Shown: positions 1 to 13,300, counted from the stretch's first letter. The stretch is 64,000 bases of DNA from Cinnamomum chago (GCA_038049695.1 CP142452.1:36196501-36260500); one strand, 5' to 3'. Made by a program: numbers and translations. The notes: generated by a model not told the origin, from the sequence alone.

Positions 1-207
1 GTTGTCAGGCTTTCCCCAAGGAAGAGAATGGAGTAGCATAGCCTCTTGGGGCTTCTCTCAGAGAACTCAATCGAGAGTGGTCGAGTCCATCGTTGGCGTT
101 GTAGAATCCATCATCGCGTTAAAGTATCCATCGTTGCAGCATCGTCGGGCTTTCCTCAGGGAAGAGAATGGAGTAGCGTAGCGTCTTGGGGCTTCTTTCA
201 GAGATGA
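1..207. repeat. 140-bp direct tandem repeat, 1.5 copies
   Basis: The segment GGCTTTCC..AAGGAAGAGAATGGAGTAGC..AGC.TCTTGGGGCTTCT.TCAGAGA at about 8-66 recurs at about 148-206 with few changes. Shorter TCCATCGTTG motifs occur between. No gene is supported. Confidence 0.8.
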
Positions 208-385
208 GAATGGAGAGGGTTTGGAATGAGATTTGGTCAGAAATCTCAAAAGTGAAAATGGGTTGCTTTTTCTCCTCGAAAACAATGCAATGCTTGTTTG
301 ACTTTCCATCCCACCGTTAGATATGAGAGGTGGATGGACGGTTGAGATGCAGCTCTCTCATGTATATGGTGAGAGAGACTCTCCC

Positions 386-390
<5 letters not shown>

Positions 391-424
<34 letters not shown>
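391..424. repeat. (AT)n microsatellite
   Basis: Uninterrupted AT dinucleotide run directly abutting the left end of the first MITE. Confidence 0.95.
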
Positions 425-426
<2 letters not shown>

Positions 427-605
427 GGAAGTTTCAAGTGCATCCATCCCTCACCATAGGGTGAGGGATGCTTCCACAAATGGGAATTTTCAAGTACAAA
501 AGTGAATTTTCAAGTACATAGGGTGAGGTACACTTCCTTGTCTTCATGTGCAAAAAGGAAAAGTGCCCTCACTCTATGGTGAGGGATAGATGCACTTGAA
601 CATTC

Positions 606-608
<3 letters not shown>
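425..608. mobile_element. 184-bp MITE (GGGGAAGTTTCAAGTGCAT ends) in a TA tract
   Basis: The ends are inverted: GGGGAAGTTTCAAGTGCATC at the left, and at the right a sequence whose complement reads GGGGAATGTTCAAGTGCATC. The inverted homology continues inward through the CCCTCACC/GGTGAGGG blocks. TA repeats flank both sides, so the target is TA, but a clean TSD cannot be separated from the microsatellite. No coding capacity. Confidence 0.8.

Positions 609-639
<31 letters not shown>
609..639. repeat. (TA)n microsatellite between two MITEs
   Basis: Pure TA dinucleotide run joining two different inverted-repeat elements. Confidence 0.95.
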
Positions 640-641
<2 letters not shown>

Positions 642-855
642 GGTCAGCTCTCTTAAGCTAAAACTTACTTTATCCTAAGCTGAAACAGTGTCAGTCCACA
701 AATCAAAGTGGATTATTATTGCTTTTTGCATGATGATCGTCTCCAAAATCAAGATAAATTCAATCAGAACTGGATTTTCTAGTTCTATCTTGCAAAAAAC
801 AGATATAATCAACTTTGATTTGTGGAACTAGTAGTATTCCAGCTTAAGAGAGCCC
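640..855. mobile_element. 216-bp MITE (GGGG(T)CAGCTCTCTTAAGCT ends) in a TA tract
   Basis: Left end GGGGTCAGCTCTCTTAAGCT; right end complements to GGGCTCTCTTAAGCTGGAAT. A second internal inverted pair (TCCACAAATCAAAGT / ACTTTGATTTGTGGA) makes most of the element a hairpin. TA repeats flank both ends. Different sequence from its neighbour. Confidence 0.8.
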
Positions 856-2173
856 TATATATATATTTATATATATAATTGTTTCTTTCCAGTTGGTGAG
901 TTCTTTAGCATCATTGAATTTTGGGGTTAATACGGGATTAGACAGTCATTTTTGGGTTGGCCATCCAAGGCCGCATCTACTATATTTTAGACATCATTAA
1001 AGTAAGCAATCTTTTTAACATAGCCATTTGGTGTCAATATTATAAAAGGACCCCAGGTTAGATATACTTTTTTAATTTTATTTTGTATTTGTAGTTTTTG
1101 AAAGTTATCTAAACTTTTTCTCCTTTAGAATAAATCTTGATTATGGAATTTTGAAAGTAATAAAATTTTAAACCCTAATTAAACTAATAAGCCCATATAT
1201 TTTCTTTCTTTTTTTTTCAAATATTTTAGTTGGTTCCTAACAGGCATCAACAACCTCGTATATTATCTGTTAAGAGATTTGGAAAAAAAAAAAAAAAAAA
1301 AGAAGGATATAACCACGGTGGTGGTCACCTTTGGGGGATCCAATTCACTCACTGGATGTCATCGTTATTGCTAGGATTTGGATAAGATTTGAGCTGCAAA
1401 TTGATCACATTTGAAATATAAAAATTTCAGGAGTGGCTGTTCCAATCGTCACATGATCAATCCAGACTCCTCCCAATATTCTTTGCTCAGTATTACGTTT
1501 ACAGTGTCACTTCCCTGGATTGTTGATGATCTTTTATATGGTGTAACCTTCGTAATCGTATCACGTTCCCCAAGATTGATGATGATCTTTTTTCTTGTGC
1601 AACTTCAATATTATGACTACATCATGGCTGAATAACAGAAATGATGAATGTACCATATTTAGCTCTAGGCTCATTATTTTCTATTGTTCTCTTACAAGCC
1701 TAGAGGAATAAACAATATATTTGCTCTAAGCTCTTACAATTATACAATAATACATTTTGTTCATGTGTTATTGTCCCGGATCTCCTTTTTACATTTCTAT
1801 TATAATTTTCACAAAGCCGAGTAGTAATTTTGTAATGTGCATGTTTATAGACATTTCTTGGGCTCAAAGAGTGGGTGTGTAAAGGGACTCTTCATTTAAA
1901 AGTTCACCTGCCATGTGATAAGAAACCTATTACTTCTCTTTAATCAATGAAATTTTCAACTTTCCTCACACATGATTAAAAAATTAGAATTTCACCCTAA
2001 TGATAGTGGATAAAATGAATGCTTGCACACCTTTTCTTTTTGTTGACAAATCAAATCAACCTCCCAATCCCATTTACATATTGCCTAGTTTAACTTCAAT
2101 CAGTAAATATTTCATATTCTCATTAAAGATATATACCAATATTTTTTAATCCTTATAAAAAATAGTTTTTTTT
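856..2173. other. A+T-rich intergenic DNA
   Basis: Short TA tract, a poly-A run at 1283-1301 and long A/T-rich stretches. Open frames are short and low in complexity. I see no gene or clear mobile element. Confidence 0.5.
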
Positions 2174-2709
2174 TAGGGGTGTAAAAAAAAAACCCGAAAA
2201 ACAGTCTAATCGACTGAACCGAACCGACGTTTAATAATCGTGTTACACGGTTTCAGTTACAGTTATTGAAATCGAAAAACCATGCTTCACGGTTCAGTCT
2301 CGGCTTCGGTTTTCAATCTCGACTCATAGTTATTAAACGAACCGAACCGTAAAATATGATTGGATTAACCGTTTTGTTTTTTTCAAAACACACGGTCAAC
2401 CGAACCACTACACTCCATTTCATTTGTCTATGTAAACATTTCAATGCTACTTTAGTATTTTAGAATTATATAATTTGTTATCTAAGATATTTGGTTTTGA
2501 CTATTTAACATGTATTTTACATTCTGATTAAAAAAAAACATGTATATGAAGTAACAATTAACCGTAATCAAACTGTTTAATACGGTTAACCGCGATTCAA
2601 TTTTTTAGGTTATAGTTACGGTTGCAGTTTTTAAAAACTAAAAACCATAAATATAGTCCAGTTAATAATTTTTCCAAAACACACGGTTAACCGAACCGTT
2701 ACACCCCTA
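2174..2709. mobile_element. hAT-like non-autonomous element, 536 bp
   Basis: Terminal inverted repeats TAGGGGTGTAA / TTACACCCCTA are of the short plant hAT type. The flanking octamers TTTTTTTT and TTTATTTT match at 7 of 8. The interior is dense in ACCGAACCG / CGGTTAACCG subterminal motifs on both strands, typical of transposase-binding repeats in hAT derivatives. No transposase. Confidence 0.75.
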
Positions 2710-2737
2710 TTTATTTTAATCTCTCCAAGATTGTCCG

Positions 2738-2756
2738 TCATCATCATCATCATCAA

Positions 2757-2793
<37 letters not shown>
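2738..2793. repeat. (CAT)n followed by (ATA)n microsatellites
   Basis: CAT repeats at 2738-2753 pass into an ATA/AAT run at 2757-2793. A (CAT)n run is also how an RTE LINE tail appears elsewhere in this window, so it could be a decayed tail. Confidence 0.9.
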
Positions 2794-4077
2794 GACTTTA
2801 CCTCTTTAATTTCCAACGTTTGGTCAAATGGTGAATAATAAGATTTCCAGAAGAAAAAATTCGGCTTTGCAAGATGGAAATTTAGGCAATCAGTTTAGAG
2901 GAATGTATGCTGCTATGTATCGAATGAAGTTTTTGCAACGTTGTTATGGATGGTGCTTTATTGCTTTGAACATTTGCAATTCTTTAAAAGTTATCAATAT
3001 TTTCTATTACTATCGTTCTTTCAAATTCTTTTTTATCTGATAATTATATAACATTTTTTTATATCAGATTGATGAAATGACTAGGACCCATAACCTCATA
3101 GAAGTGAAAATGAGCATCTACCAACCATGCTATGGCCCTTGTCAACATGATTTTGTTAAAAGGGGAAAACCCAAATACAACAGAGAACCTTTCAGCCTCC
3201 CAGCAGGAGAATAGAGAGGTACAAAGGTGACAAACCCACCTTAAAAGCCCACAGCCCAGGCTCAAGCAATAAAAATAAATAAAATAGGGATAATCATAAA
3301 ATGGAGACAGAGTAAACCCAACGGAAAATATCAATTAAAAAATACTGAGTTCCGCAACAGAAAGAACTATTTCATTTTTCTTGGCAAAAGATTCAGAAGA
3401 CACAAGAAGAATATCATCTGGATTAAGACAAATGAGCTCAGCATGCATATTTCTAACCTTAAACCGATCGTTCCAGCAAGAGGATGATGGATTTTGAGCA
3501 ACTATTAACAAGTATCCCTCCATCTCAAAAGCAAAATGAAGCAATCCAAGAGGCAGCAACTCAAAGACTGTAAGAACTCCAGCTAACAGGTTGTCCGATG
3601 GAGTTTCCATCAACTGCGGTCCTATTCATAGACCAAAGAACACCCATAAGCAGAGACGAGCAGCAAACAATTGATAATCTCCAACGATCAAGAACTGGTG
3701 AGACGATCAGAGCTCTCCGTCTCATCTGCATAGGAGGATTATATCCTACTCGCTAGCAATATTTGCAGGAAGATGAAGGCCAAGATAGGTCAACCTACTT
3801 GTAGCTTGCTGCTGGATCCCAGATACAACATGATACAACAGAGCCACATGATACAACAGAGCAGATACATCAGTTCCGCCTAAATATTCTTACTAACAGA
3901 AAATAAGCATGGATCTAATATGACCAGGCAATGACCACAGATTGACTATACCCATGTTCTTTAACTAATCCACCATAATAAAGGAACTAAAACTGTAGTG
4001 CCACAAATGGTCATGGCCTATTCAGACATTACGAGGTCAAGTTGGGTCCGCTATGGAAATTTGAATTCCAACGTGCT
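2794..4077. other. Downstream of RECX stop: probable 3' UTR and flank
   Basis: DNA just beyond the stop on the minus strand should include the RECX 3' UTR. No certain polyadenylation signal found. A 92-codon minus-strand frame at 3335-3613 lies here without recognisable homology. Confidence 0.4.
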
Positions 4078-4359
4078 CTAGGGTGGATGTTGGGACTCCA
4101 ACTTCTTCAACAAAAAGAACGTAATATCCCAGTTGAACCCACGGTACTGGAGCCACCTCACAATCCTTGATTTGCGTGTCTCCAGTGGGAGATCTTTTCC
4201 CCGTAGCCATTGTTTGGAGGCCTCTGCTAAGAGACGATCCAATGAGATCTTAGACATGCCAAGATGGGTGCCTCGATCAGCACCACAGTCGCCATCTTGG
4301 AAAACTTGCTTCATTGCCCTCTCAGCATCTTGTTCAGTCACCCCTTTTCTGAGAAGCGC
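4078..4359 (-). CDS. RECX: RECX exon 6 (C-terminal RecX repeats, stop codon)
   Basis: Codes residues 225-317 and the TAG stop. It opens with [20 protein letters not shown], which continues the WGPRRIKQ helix of exon 5 without a gap. It then carries a plant-type insertion ([19 protein letters not shown]) and ends with the last helix block [14 protein letters not shown], finishing KKLESQHPP. The acceptor is TTGTTTGAACAG. Coding continues left of the acceptor to an ATG at 4377, but those residues do not fit the family. Length and end match a complete RecX C-terminus. Confidence 0.95.
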   Translation of the reverse strand, partial: ALLRKGVTEQDAERAMKQVFQDGDCGADRGTHLGMSKISLDRLLAEASKQWLRGKDLPLETRKSRIVRWLQYRGFNWDITFFLLKKLESQHPP

Positions 4360-7300
4360 CTGTTCAAACAAATTCATTTCTTAATCAGAAAGCATAGTGA
4401 AGATGATTGGGAATCCCTAAAACATAATATAAAAGGCTCCTCTATTGGTCACAAGCATATGTAGCATATGTGGACATTGATTGCCAATCCATTGTGGTTA
4501 TTCAATCAAGACACTTTTGTAAAACCACTCGAGAGTCTAGTCGCCATTATTGTGCACTATAAAGATAGGGTACTGAACAGTTTGGTGAAACTAGCAGGCA
4601 CCAAATCTGCCTGACCTGCTTGCTACACAGAAATTTGAAAATGTTGCTAGCATCACCATCAGGGTAATTTTCACCCAAATAAGATCTATCATATGAATAT
4701 CCATATACTTTATCCAGCATTCAGATGTTATATGTTGCACGTATTTCGAAAGATTTACAATGGGATACATATTCCATCAAAGAGCTATGATACCCGGATA
4801 CTTCAAAATAGGACATATCTTGTGCCATATCATATCCGATACTTCCCCTTTTATGTCTAAAATCCATGTCCCTACCATAGCCATGTTGTATCTGGGCATC
4901 ACAGTCAGAAAGTAAAAAATCAAAATATTATGGCTAGGTTTCTGATAGAAATAGGTTAAAATAGTTTAATAGTAAACAAACAACCAAAAATAAAGCTAAA
5001 ATACTTTTTTCCAGGAAGAATCAATAAAAGATTTTATAAGGATGGGCTGTGTAAAATCAAATACATAAAAGAGGAACTAATTAGTAGGCAATAGAGAGCA
5101 ACCTATGAAAAGAACAGAAAATTACAGAGAGAATAAATTTCCAATTTCAATTACGTCTATTTACTCCTTTCCTGGCCTGAAGTTCCGGTTTTTCATTCCG
5201 TTCACATGGAATGTATGCAGCAACACATTGATTTAAATGCTCATCATTGTATTTCAATGGAGGATGGAAATTACCAAGCAGCCATCTTTTAGTTAAAGTG
5301 AATCATCAGCTTCAACTAGTGGCCCTAACAAAGAGTCTTGGAAAAAAAAAAAAAAACACCATGCTAAGATTTCGCTTTATTTGAATCTCCTAAACCTCTT
5401 TGTAGTTTAAAAGGAAACATCAAAACTCTTTTATCATTCTTGATTATGCCTCTAATCCCAGATCAACCACGCTTAACAAGAGATGTTTCTCATGGGAATG
5501 ATCCTTTAATCACAATTTACCATTATTCTTATTGAAATCAATGTTGGAAAACTCAGTGGGTTGACTCTTGACTCGGCCAAGGAACCTCGTTTTGACAAAA
5601 GACCAAATCAATTATAAGAGAAACTTGTTTGATTCACTTCGTTTTGATAAATTGTATGCATTTTGGACCAATAATTAAATTTGATTTTAAACAATTGATG
5701 CTTATTTTTAAGTAATTAATGCTTGAGGTTTGGAGTTAGCAATTTAAAAATGATTGATTTAAATATAATTTGAGAATTATAATCGATCTTTTACATTCGA
5801 TGTTTGGACTTAAAATTATTTTATATGCAGGCTTTTTTTTTTCCCCTTATTGTAATAGTTTTCTTGCATATATAAATTTAGCCAATTTATTTATCATTAA
5901 TACATGTAAATATATGTATATCTAGATTTTATAAGTACTTGGTCTATTTTAATTTTTTAAAACATGATTCTCCTGAATCATCGCATTGACTCTCCAAGTC
6001 AATTTTCTTAGAGCTGGACGAGTCAAGTCCAAGTCAGGAGTTTCACAACCTTCAAACATCAACAATTTTATTCAATCACCCAATAATTTCAAGTGTCAAT
6101 GGTAAAACACAATATTTTTTTCCTTTAAAAATACACTTATTTAATTCCTTCCATATGTAAGATTTTTTATAAAATCTGGTATCAAATTCGAAACAGACAC
6201 GTAGACCAACCAACATATAATTGGTAGTAAGAAAAATAGGAGAAGGAAAAGACACCATATAGTAAGAAAATAGCACCAAATAATTGATAGAACTCTGGAT
6301 TCAAAGATCTTAAGGGTTTTCCCAAAAGCAGTATGTAAAACTTTAGAGAAGAATGAAGAAATATAAGAGAGAATTGGGGGGAACAGCTACTGCAGAGCAA
6401 CAAACCCCCTATTGATTCTACTAATTACAAATGAGCACCTAAGGATTATCTCGTATTGAAATATGAACATATCCTGCAACGCTCCCCCTCAAATTGGTGG
6501 TTAAAAATCTACTATGCCCAGCTTGGACAGTGTATAAGGTAAATGTCTTCTTGCTATCGCCTGATTAGGAAAATCTGCTAGCTGTTCTTTTGATTGCACA
6601 TACTTTAACTTGATTTCTTCACTGCCATGGTTTTAAAAAAATGGCCGTTATGAAACGGTAATGGCCTTATGGATGTAAATGGGTCCCCGATTCTCCAATT
6701 ACCCAGAGGTTCCAAACCAGTTAAAAACTGGGTCTGCGTCCCTTATTTAGGCCCCAATAAGTAAATGGGTTTATGTCCTTTTTTCTTTTCTTTTTTTTGT
6801 GACCCGTGACCTGAACGGGTCCGGGTCCCGTTCCACCTTGGGACGGATCCGTGGACCCAAAACCCGACATATTACCTCAATTTTCGAGAATCTCTCCTAA
6901 AAACTAGTTTTTTCCCATATCATTCTCTACCTAGACCCGGACCCGGATCCGGACCAGTCCCATATACAGTTCAGGTCCGGTTCCATCTTCTCATTAGCAG
7001 TTCCGATTCCAGAACAAGAAACCAGTTCCAGATCCGGGTCCGGTTCCACCTTCTCATTAGCGATTCCGGGTCCACCATGGACTCAGACCGGAACCGACCT
7101 GCTTACATCCCTAAATGGCCTAAGCCTTAACCTTATTTTCAATATAACGGTCATAACGACCACAATATATAAAAAAAAAAAAAAAAAAATGAAAAATTCG
7201 GTCCATAACGGCCATCATTTTGAATATAAGGGTCATAATGGTCATAATGGCCGATATTTTGAAAATAATGGCCAAAATATTGGCCGACGATGGTTTTTTC

Positions 7301-10300
7301 TTTTTTTTTTTTTTAACTTTCTTTCACTTCTTTCTTTCCCAAACAATTTGTGGAGCTTCTTGGGATTGTGCTAGAGCTTCCCAAAACTCTTTTTTCACCT
7401 AAACTCAAGTGATTTACAAGATTTTGGTAGATTCTCATATGAAGGCTTCTTCCTCCTCAACCACAATACCCCTATGTCCATACTCCACTATTTTCATTAA
7501 TTAATTCATCTTGATGTAGTAGTAAATGTTACTTGAAAGTTGAAACTCACTCTCAACTTACTTGGTAATTGAGTAATTGAGTATTGCACTACTACTAGCA
7601 GTTTCTTGACATTAAGAGTTTAACACTAATGGCCAGTTCAAAACTATGGTTGCAATGCATCTCGTAAAATCTGTGATATTTCAACTTATTTTAATATATA
7701 CATGTAAATTTATTTAATTCAGAACAAACTTTATAGGTTTTAGATAAGACAACGATACATGATGTTATGACTCAGGGGGGCGCATATTTTTAAGCCTTTT
7801 CCCACTAGGTGGGGTCGGCTATATGGATTTGACGACGCCAATCAAATCTTTTTAGGGTCATGTCCTCCGTTAGATCCATGTAGGCAAGGTCATGTTTAAT
7901 AGTTTCTTTCCAACTTCTCTTGGGTCTCCCTCTCCCTCTCCTACTCCTGGCAATCTCCATGCTTTCACACATTTTAACAAGTGCCTCCGTTGGGCGCCTT
8001 CTAACATGGCCGAACCATCTCAATCGATTTTCTCTCATTTTATCTTTAATCGGTGCTATTCCTATTTTGCCCCTAATCTCCTCATTCCTAATCCTATCTC
8101 TCATTGTGATCCCGCACATCCATCTTAGCATTCTCATCTCCGCAACTTCCATCTTCTTAATATGATTATGCATTATTGCCCAACACTCTGATCCATATAA
8201 CAACGCTGGACGTACCGCCACTTTCCAACTTCCATCTTCTTTTAAGTGTTTACCAATGGAAAAAGAAAAAAAAAAACCATTGTTTTCTAGTATTTTATAA
8301 TATTTTGGGTCTTTTGAATATTTTTTTCGGATTTTTAGGGTAAAATAAAACTTCACACCATGATGACCACAAACTGTAATGCGATGCCACATCATAACAG
8401 TTTTCAAGGTTGACTACGATGGCAACCGCAACCTCAATTTTGAACCATGTTTACTTACTGCCCAATTTGGCCAGTGCGTGGTATTTTTCTTATTACCTTA
8501 ATAAAGAAATCTGTGAGTTGTTCTTTTGATCGCTATAATACCTCAGACCCTGACTTGGGGGCTACAGTATTTAAATATAAGTATATATTTTATTATTGGG
8601 ATTTTATTTATAATATTTAATCATTATGAATTTATGATTTATGATTTTATTATTGGTATGTAATATTGATTAGTGGGTTACACAATTAATGGAGAGAGAT
8701 GCTAGTGGGCACCGCCTTTGGAATGGGACCCTTTCTAGTGTTATGTTATATATATATATATATATAAAGGTCATCACCCAGTGCAATCCCACCGAAGTAG
8801 GGTAATATATATATATAGGCCTTTAAGTAGAGGATTAAAGAATTCGTAGGACCCATGAGAAAGAATTAATAGAATTAGAATTAGCGAGAGATTTGGGACG
8901 CACGAGTTTAGAATAAGTAGGATTTTAGTCTTGTGCTTAAGTAGTGGGTTTTTAGAGTAGATGGGACCCATGCACTAGGAACAAGAATGTCAACTTGGTG
9001 TTAATATGAGGTGCGTACAATCCCGATGGGCACTTGGGGAATTGTGCAAGTTTCCCTAGTTGTAGTGGGACACCTGAATCCTACTTCAGTTCCATGTAAG
9101 TACTTGACATGTTTAAAAGAGGAAAACCCATCAAGACCCCAAAAACCCTCTCTCGCTTTCCTATATTGTTCTTGCTTTCCCCTTTCTCTAAAACCCATAT
9201 TACTGGTTGGCAGTCCTAAACATCCTTTTATTCTCATCCATTGACCTTGTAATCTCTGGAATACTTCACAAAGAAAAGAAAACAAACGACTTCTAGAAGA
9301 GAATCAAGTAGAATTAGAAGGAGTAGCAGAGTTGAAGATTCGTGAATGACCTATAGCCTTTCCTCATATAAATCAAGCCGACATCGCTTACACAAGGTGA
9401 GTAAGCATGAAACTTTATTTGGTATACCATGAGGTTTCCTATAATCTACAGCAAGGTTTAAAAAGCTGGACTCGGGACCTGACTCACCTAGGGCCGAATT
9501 CGAGTCGATTCGACCGACTCTGGCGAGCCAAATGGGACTTGGCCGAGTCGGGTCAAATCCCTATCCGGTGCTAAAAAAAAAGAAGAGGACGAAGAAGCAA
9601 CAGCAGCTACAAGGCACTACTGAAGTAGAAAAAATAAAATAAAAAATAAAAAAAAGGAAAAGAAGAGGTGTACCAGGAGACCAGATGATACAATAAAAAA
9701 AAAAAAAAAGAAAGAAAGAAAAAGAAGTGTAGCAGGACCAGTTGAGCAGCAACGGCACAGTAGACAGCACAGCATGCGGCAGCATTGCAGGCAGGAAGCA
9801 GGCAACTGGTCAGATTGCACAGGAAGCAGCACAGCGGGCATCAGGCAACAGGTTAGATTGCTTTTTATTATTTTTCAATGGTGCTCTTTGTCTTCCTCTA
9901 TCCACCATTTTCTTTTCCTTTCTTTTTTTGTCTTTCTCCTCCTATCTTCCCTCCCTTTTCCCTTTTTTTTCTCAATGATACAGGCCGAGTCCAAGTCCCA
10001 GGGACCGACTCGGTAAGTTCCAAGTCCGAATCGCGGACTTGGCCAATTTTTTAAACCATGCTCTAGAGTCTAGGAACCCTAATATTTCTGGATCTTTGGC
10101 ATAGGATTTTAATTTGAGAAAACTCAAAGTAGAGGCTCCAATGTCTAGTGGAACTCCACCTAAAGGTGAGATGTCGAACAAATCCCAAGAAAGAGATTTT
10201 TGTCCCATCCGAACCTTCATGTTGGATTAGCTATGGCCAAGTCCCTTTTTGGGGGCAGGGCCTTAGCCTAACCTTCTTTAGCCCTTAAATTGTTTGTTTT

Positions 10301-13300
10301 GTGGTGTTCCTTGTTTGTTTCCACAACATGTCAGTCTAATTGGTATTTATTGATGAATGAATGTTTAGATTCACACATAACAAAGACAGTGGTGCTGCTA
10401 TAATGTATATCTGAATTTATGTTAAGTAGATGGAACCTTGGCCAACTCCCAACATATGAATTTCAGAATGGCTGAACCTACCTAGAGTCCTCTTAACTCT
10501 TTAGTAATGATTTACATACTTCTATGCTTTTCTTGAAAGATTTGGATTATTTACAACTAGAGTAGACATTAGAAAATCTGAATTTTGTTAATGTGGTGAG
10601 TTTTAGGACATGCTGAATCATGTTTGGAAGATTAGAGTTGAGCCGACCTCCACGTATAAATTATTAAGATGGCTGAACCCCTGTCGGGTTCAGGCCATGG
10701 TCGAAACCCATGATATGGGTTCTGGTTGCAACTTATTGATATGAAGGTTTGAACATTATGATTAATTGTTAACTAGTACGTATGTTACATCCATCCATGT
10801 TGTCAAATCATTATTGATGGTTTCGTGAGGCCTGATTTCGTTTATGTGATATTTCCACCCCTTACGGGAATAAGAAACCTATATTGTGATATTCTATGAG
10901 ATTGCCAAGTCATAGCTGGTTCTTATATGGCATATTGTCTATGTTGCTATAGTGTAGTTGATGCCATTAAGCTATATTATGTGACTGCATACGCGAGTTC
11001 TAGTGCTCCAGGCATGAACCTCTTTGCTGGAAGCTGAGTTTTGTTCAAAAGTTGGGTACTGTTTGGAAGAGGAATTCTTTTATAAGTTTTAAAAATTACA
11101 CAAAGACCCCTGCTAGTTTTGGAAAACATGACCAGAACCCCTTTTAACTTTTCCATTCAGAAAATATTAAGGTAGAGCACACTGAATTGTCTAGAATTTG
11201 GTGGATGACTTGGGTTTATCATGCAGCTCTATTATTTTCTTTTACACATGTAAATACTGTATTGATTATAGTGTGAACTGAGGCTGGTATATCCATCTTA
11301 ATGTGATTATTAAATTATGTTATGTTATTCATTGTGTTGCTCCATAAGGTTATGATGAATGATGTTGATGAGGTGTCTCATTCTATCAGGATAATTTGGG
11401 ATATTATTCTTACTACGGGTACCAAGATGGTAAGGGAATGGGTTGACGAACATCAGTATGTACAAAATCTCAAATTATCACGATAACTATACTGGAAAAT
11501 ATTATTGAAAGCTGTTTTCGAAATATTGTTGACCAACTCATTGGACACCCCAGATGCACCAGCACATGAAGCTAAGAGATGAATTCCCAACGTGGCTTTT
11601 AGGGCATCTGCATAATTTCTCTGACTTTTAGGTCAGTTGCATTTTATTTGGCTATAGATTAGCCGTTCGTCTGACTATAGTTTGTCCCTTATGTTTCAAG
11701 AGGCTGCGTAATTTTTCTGACTTTTAGGCCAGTTGCACTTTCTTTGGCTATAGGTCAGCCGTTCAATCGACTACAGCATGCCCCTTGTATTTCGGAGGCA
11801 CCCTTGAGGTGTATGTTATTTTTGGAAGCTTGTGCACACGGTGGTTAGGCATTGGTCCCAAAGTTAAGAGTTAGAAACCTTAACTAAATTAATGCATACA
11901 ATTTTTTTATTGTTTCATAATTGAATTAAGTGCTTCTTTTATTATAATGTTGCACACAAATCTTGTATATGTAGAAATCAATTCACTCAGTATGACTGAT
12001 TGTGTTTCGCCCCAATCCCAGGTATGCTAAACATAGAAAGGCAAGAGGATCCCAATGGCGAAAAATTGGATTTGATACCTGCGGCTAAGCGGGACTCAAA
12101 CAATTTATAACTAGATACATGCTTAGTTGATTCTTTTAAATTATAAGGACTATGTTTTTGGAATTATGTAGTTTATTTGGACATTATTATTGGATTTGGA
12201 TATTCTGTTGATTAAAGGTTCAGATTTTAGGCAAAGCCTGGTTAGTATGCTTGAATGATTTTGATTTATGTTGTGGATATGCTACTGGCTAGTTATGGTC
12301 CGGAATCCGACAGGGCCTCGGACTCCGGGTCATTACATTGGGTGAAGCTCATATCGCAAAAAATTGGGGTTCCTTATCAGTTCTCACAACTGATATTCTC
12401 AAAATATCAGTATCGGTCAATAAAAATTTATTAGTAACAATCCTAACGGCTATAAAAATAGAGGAAGAGAGGGAGATGGGGAAAGCTCCAACTGATCTAA
12501 TACATGTTGCAGTAAAAAAAGGAAGAAAACAGAAATAACAAAGCATATGGAGTTCAGAGGGGTTGCTGGCTTGTATAGCACGGTTTCTTTTACATGCATA
12601 TAATTGGACCTTCACCCTATTGACATGAATGTTTTTATTTAATAAATTACTTCCACGCCAAAAATCAAATAAAGACGCACAGCCAGTGTCTTGATGTACA
12701 ATAAATCAAAAAACACATTGATGATTTTCAGAAAGGACAGTTGTCCATTCTGTATAGGACAGTTATCCATTCTGCTAGTGCTATGCATTTGCTCCAGCAT
12801 GGATTTCAGGATCCACACTCAAAACAAAAAAGGAGTCTGCCTTTGCCCCAATTCCCAAACAATTCCAGTAGACCTCATATATAGTTGTCTATGGAAAGTT
12901 GAAGAAAAAGGTGTAGCAGACCTAAGGAGGTTCCCTATTCCATGCCTACCTGGTCACTAAGCAGAGCACATGATTTGAGATATTTGAATCACTTGCGATT
13001 TGGATGCATCCAAGCATCCAAATAGAAAGCAAAACAAGCAACTACTTATATAGAATATAAAAGTACATAAATGAAAACCATCATATTTTTTAAAATATGA
13101 AAAGAACTTTATTAAGGGAAGTAGTGACTCACTTGCTTAATCCGCCTTGGCCCCCAACTCAAAGAAAACCATCTAGAACGTGAAAATGTTTCCGCATACG
13201 AGTAATCATTAAGCAGACCCCTATAAACAGTAACCTAGAAGGTCAAATTTCTTGAATATATATGCAATTATGCCATATGCACATGCAAGTCCCTTTTATT

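Larger units (their letters stand above)
6626..8449. mobile_element. Disrupted TIR/MITE-like element split by two later insertions
   Basis: Left end CATGGTTTTAAAAAAATGG, right end TTTTGAACCATG, with many ATGGCC / GGCCAT motifs inside. It is interrupted by the hAT element at 6668-7113 and by the LINE end at 7794-8224. Boundary calls are tentative. Confidence 0.35.
8534..12337 (+). mobile_element. Probable gypsy-type solo LTR, 3.8 kb
   Basis: The right end GGACTCCGGGTCATTACA is the standard end shared with the LTR at 44274-44893. The left end TATAATACCTCAGACCC looks like a mutated TGTAAT(A/G)CC start. There is no gag or pol inside. No exact 5-bp target duplication at these borders. Contains a nested MITE, a tandem repeat and a TA tract. 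Confidence 0.55.

Noticed and set aside
3335-3613. 92-codon minus-strand frame downstream of RECX
   Set aside because: Looks protein-like in composition but shows no motif I recognise and lies where a 3' UTR is expected.
7892-8165. Plus-strand frames over the LINE fragment (also 53113-53386)
   Set aside because: Both are antisense shadows of the RTE C-terminal coding sequence.
9561-10016. Several Phe/Ser-rich frames on both strands
   Set aside because: Produced by the A-rich and T/C-rich low-complexity core of a MITE.
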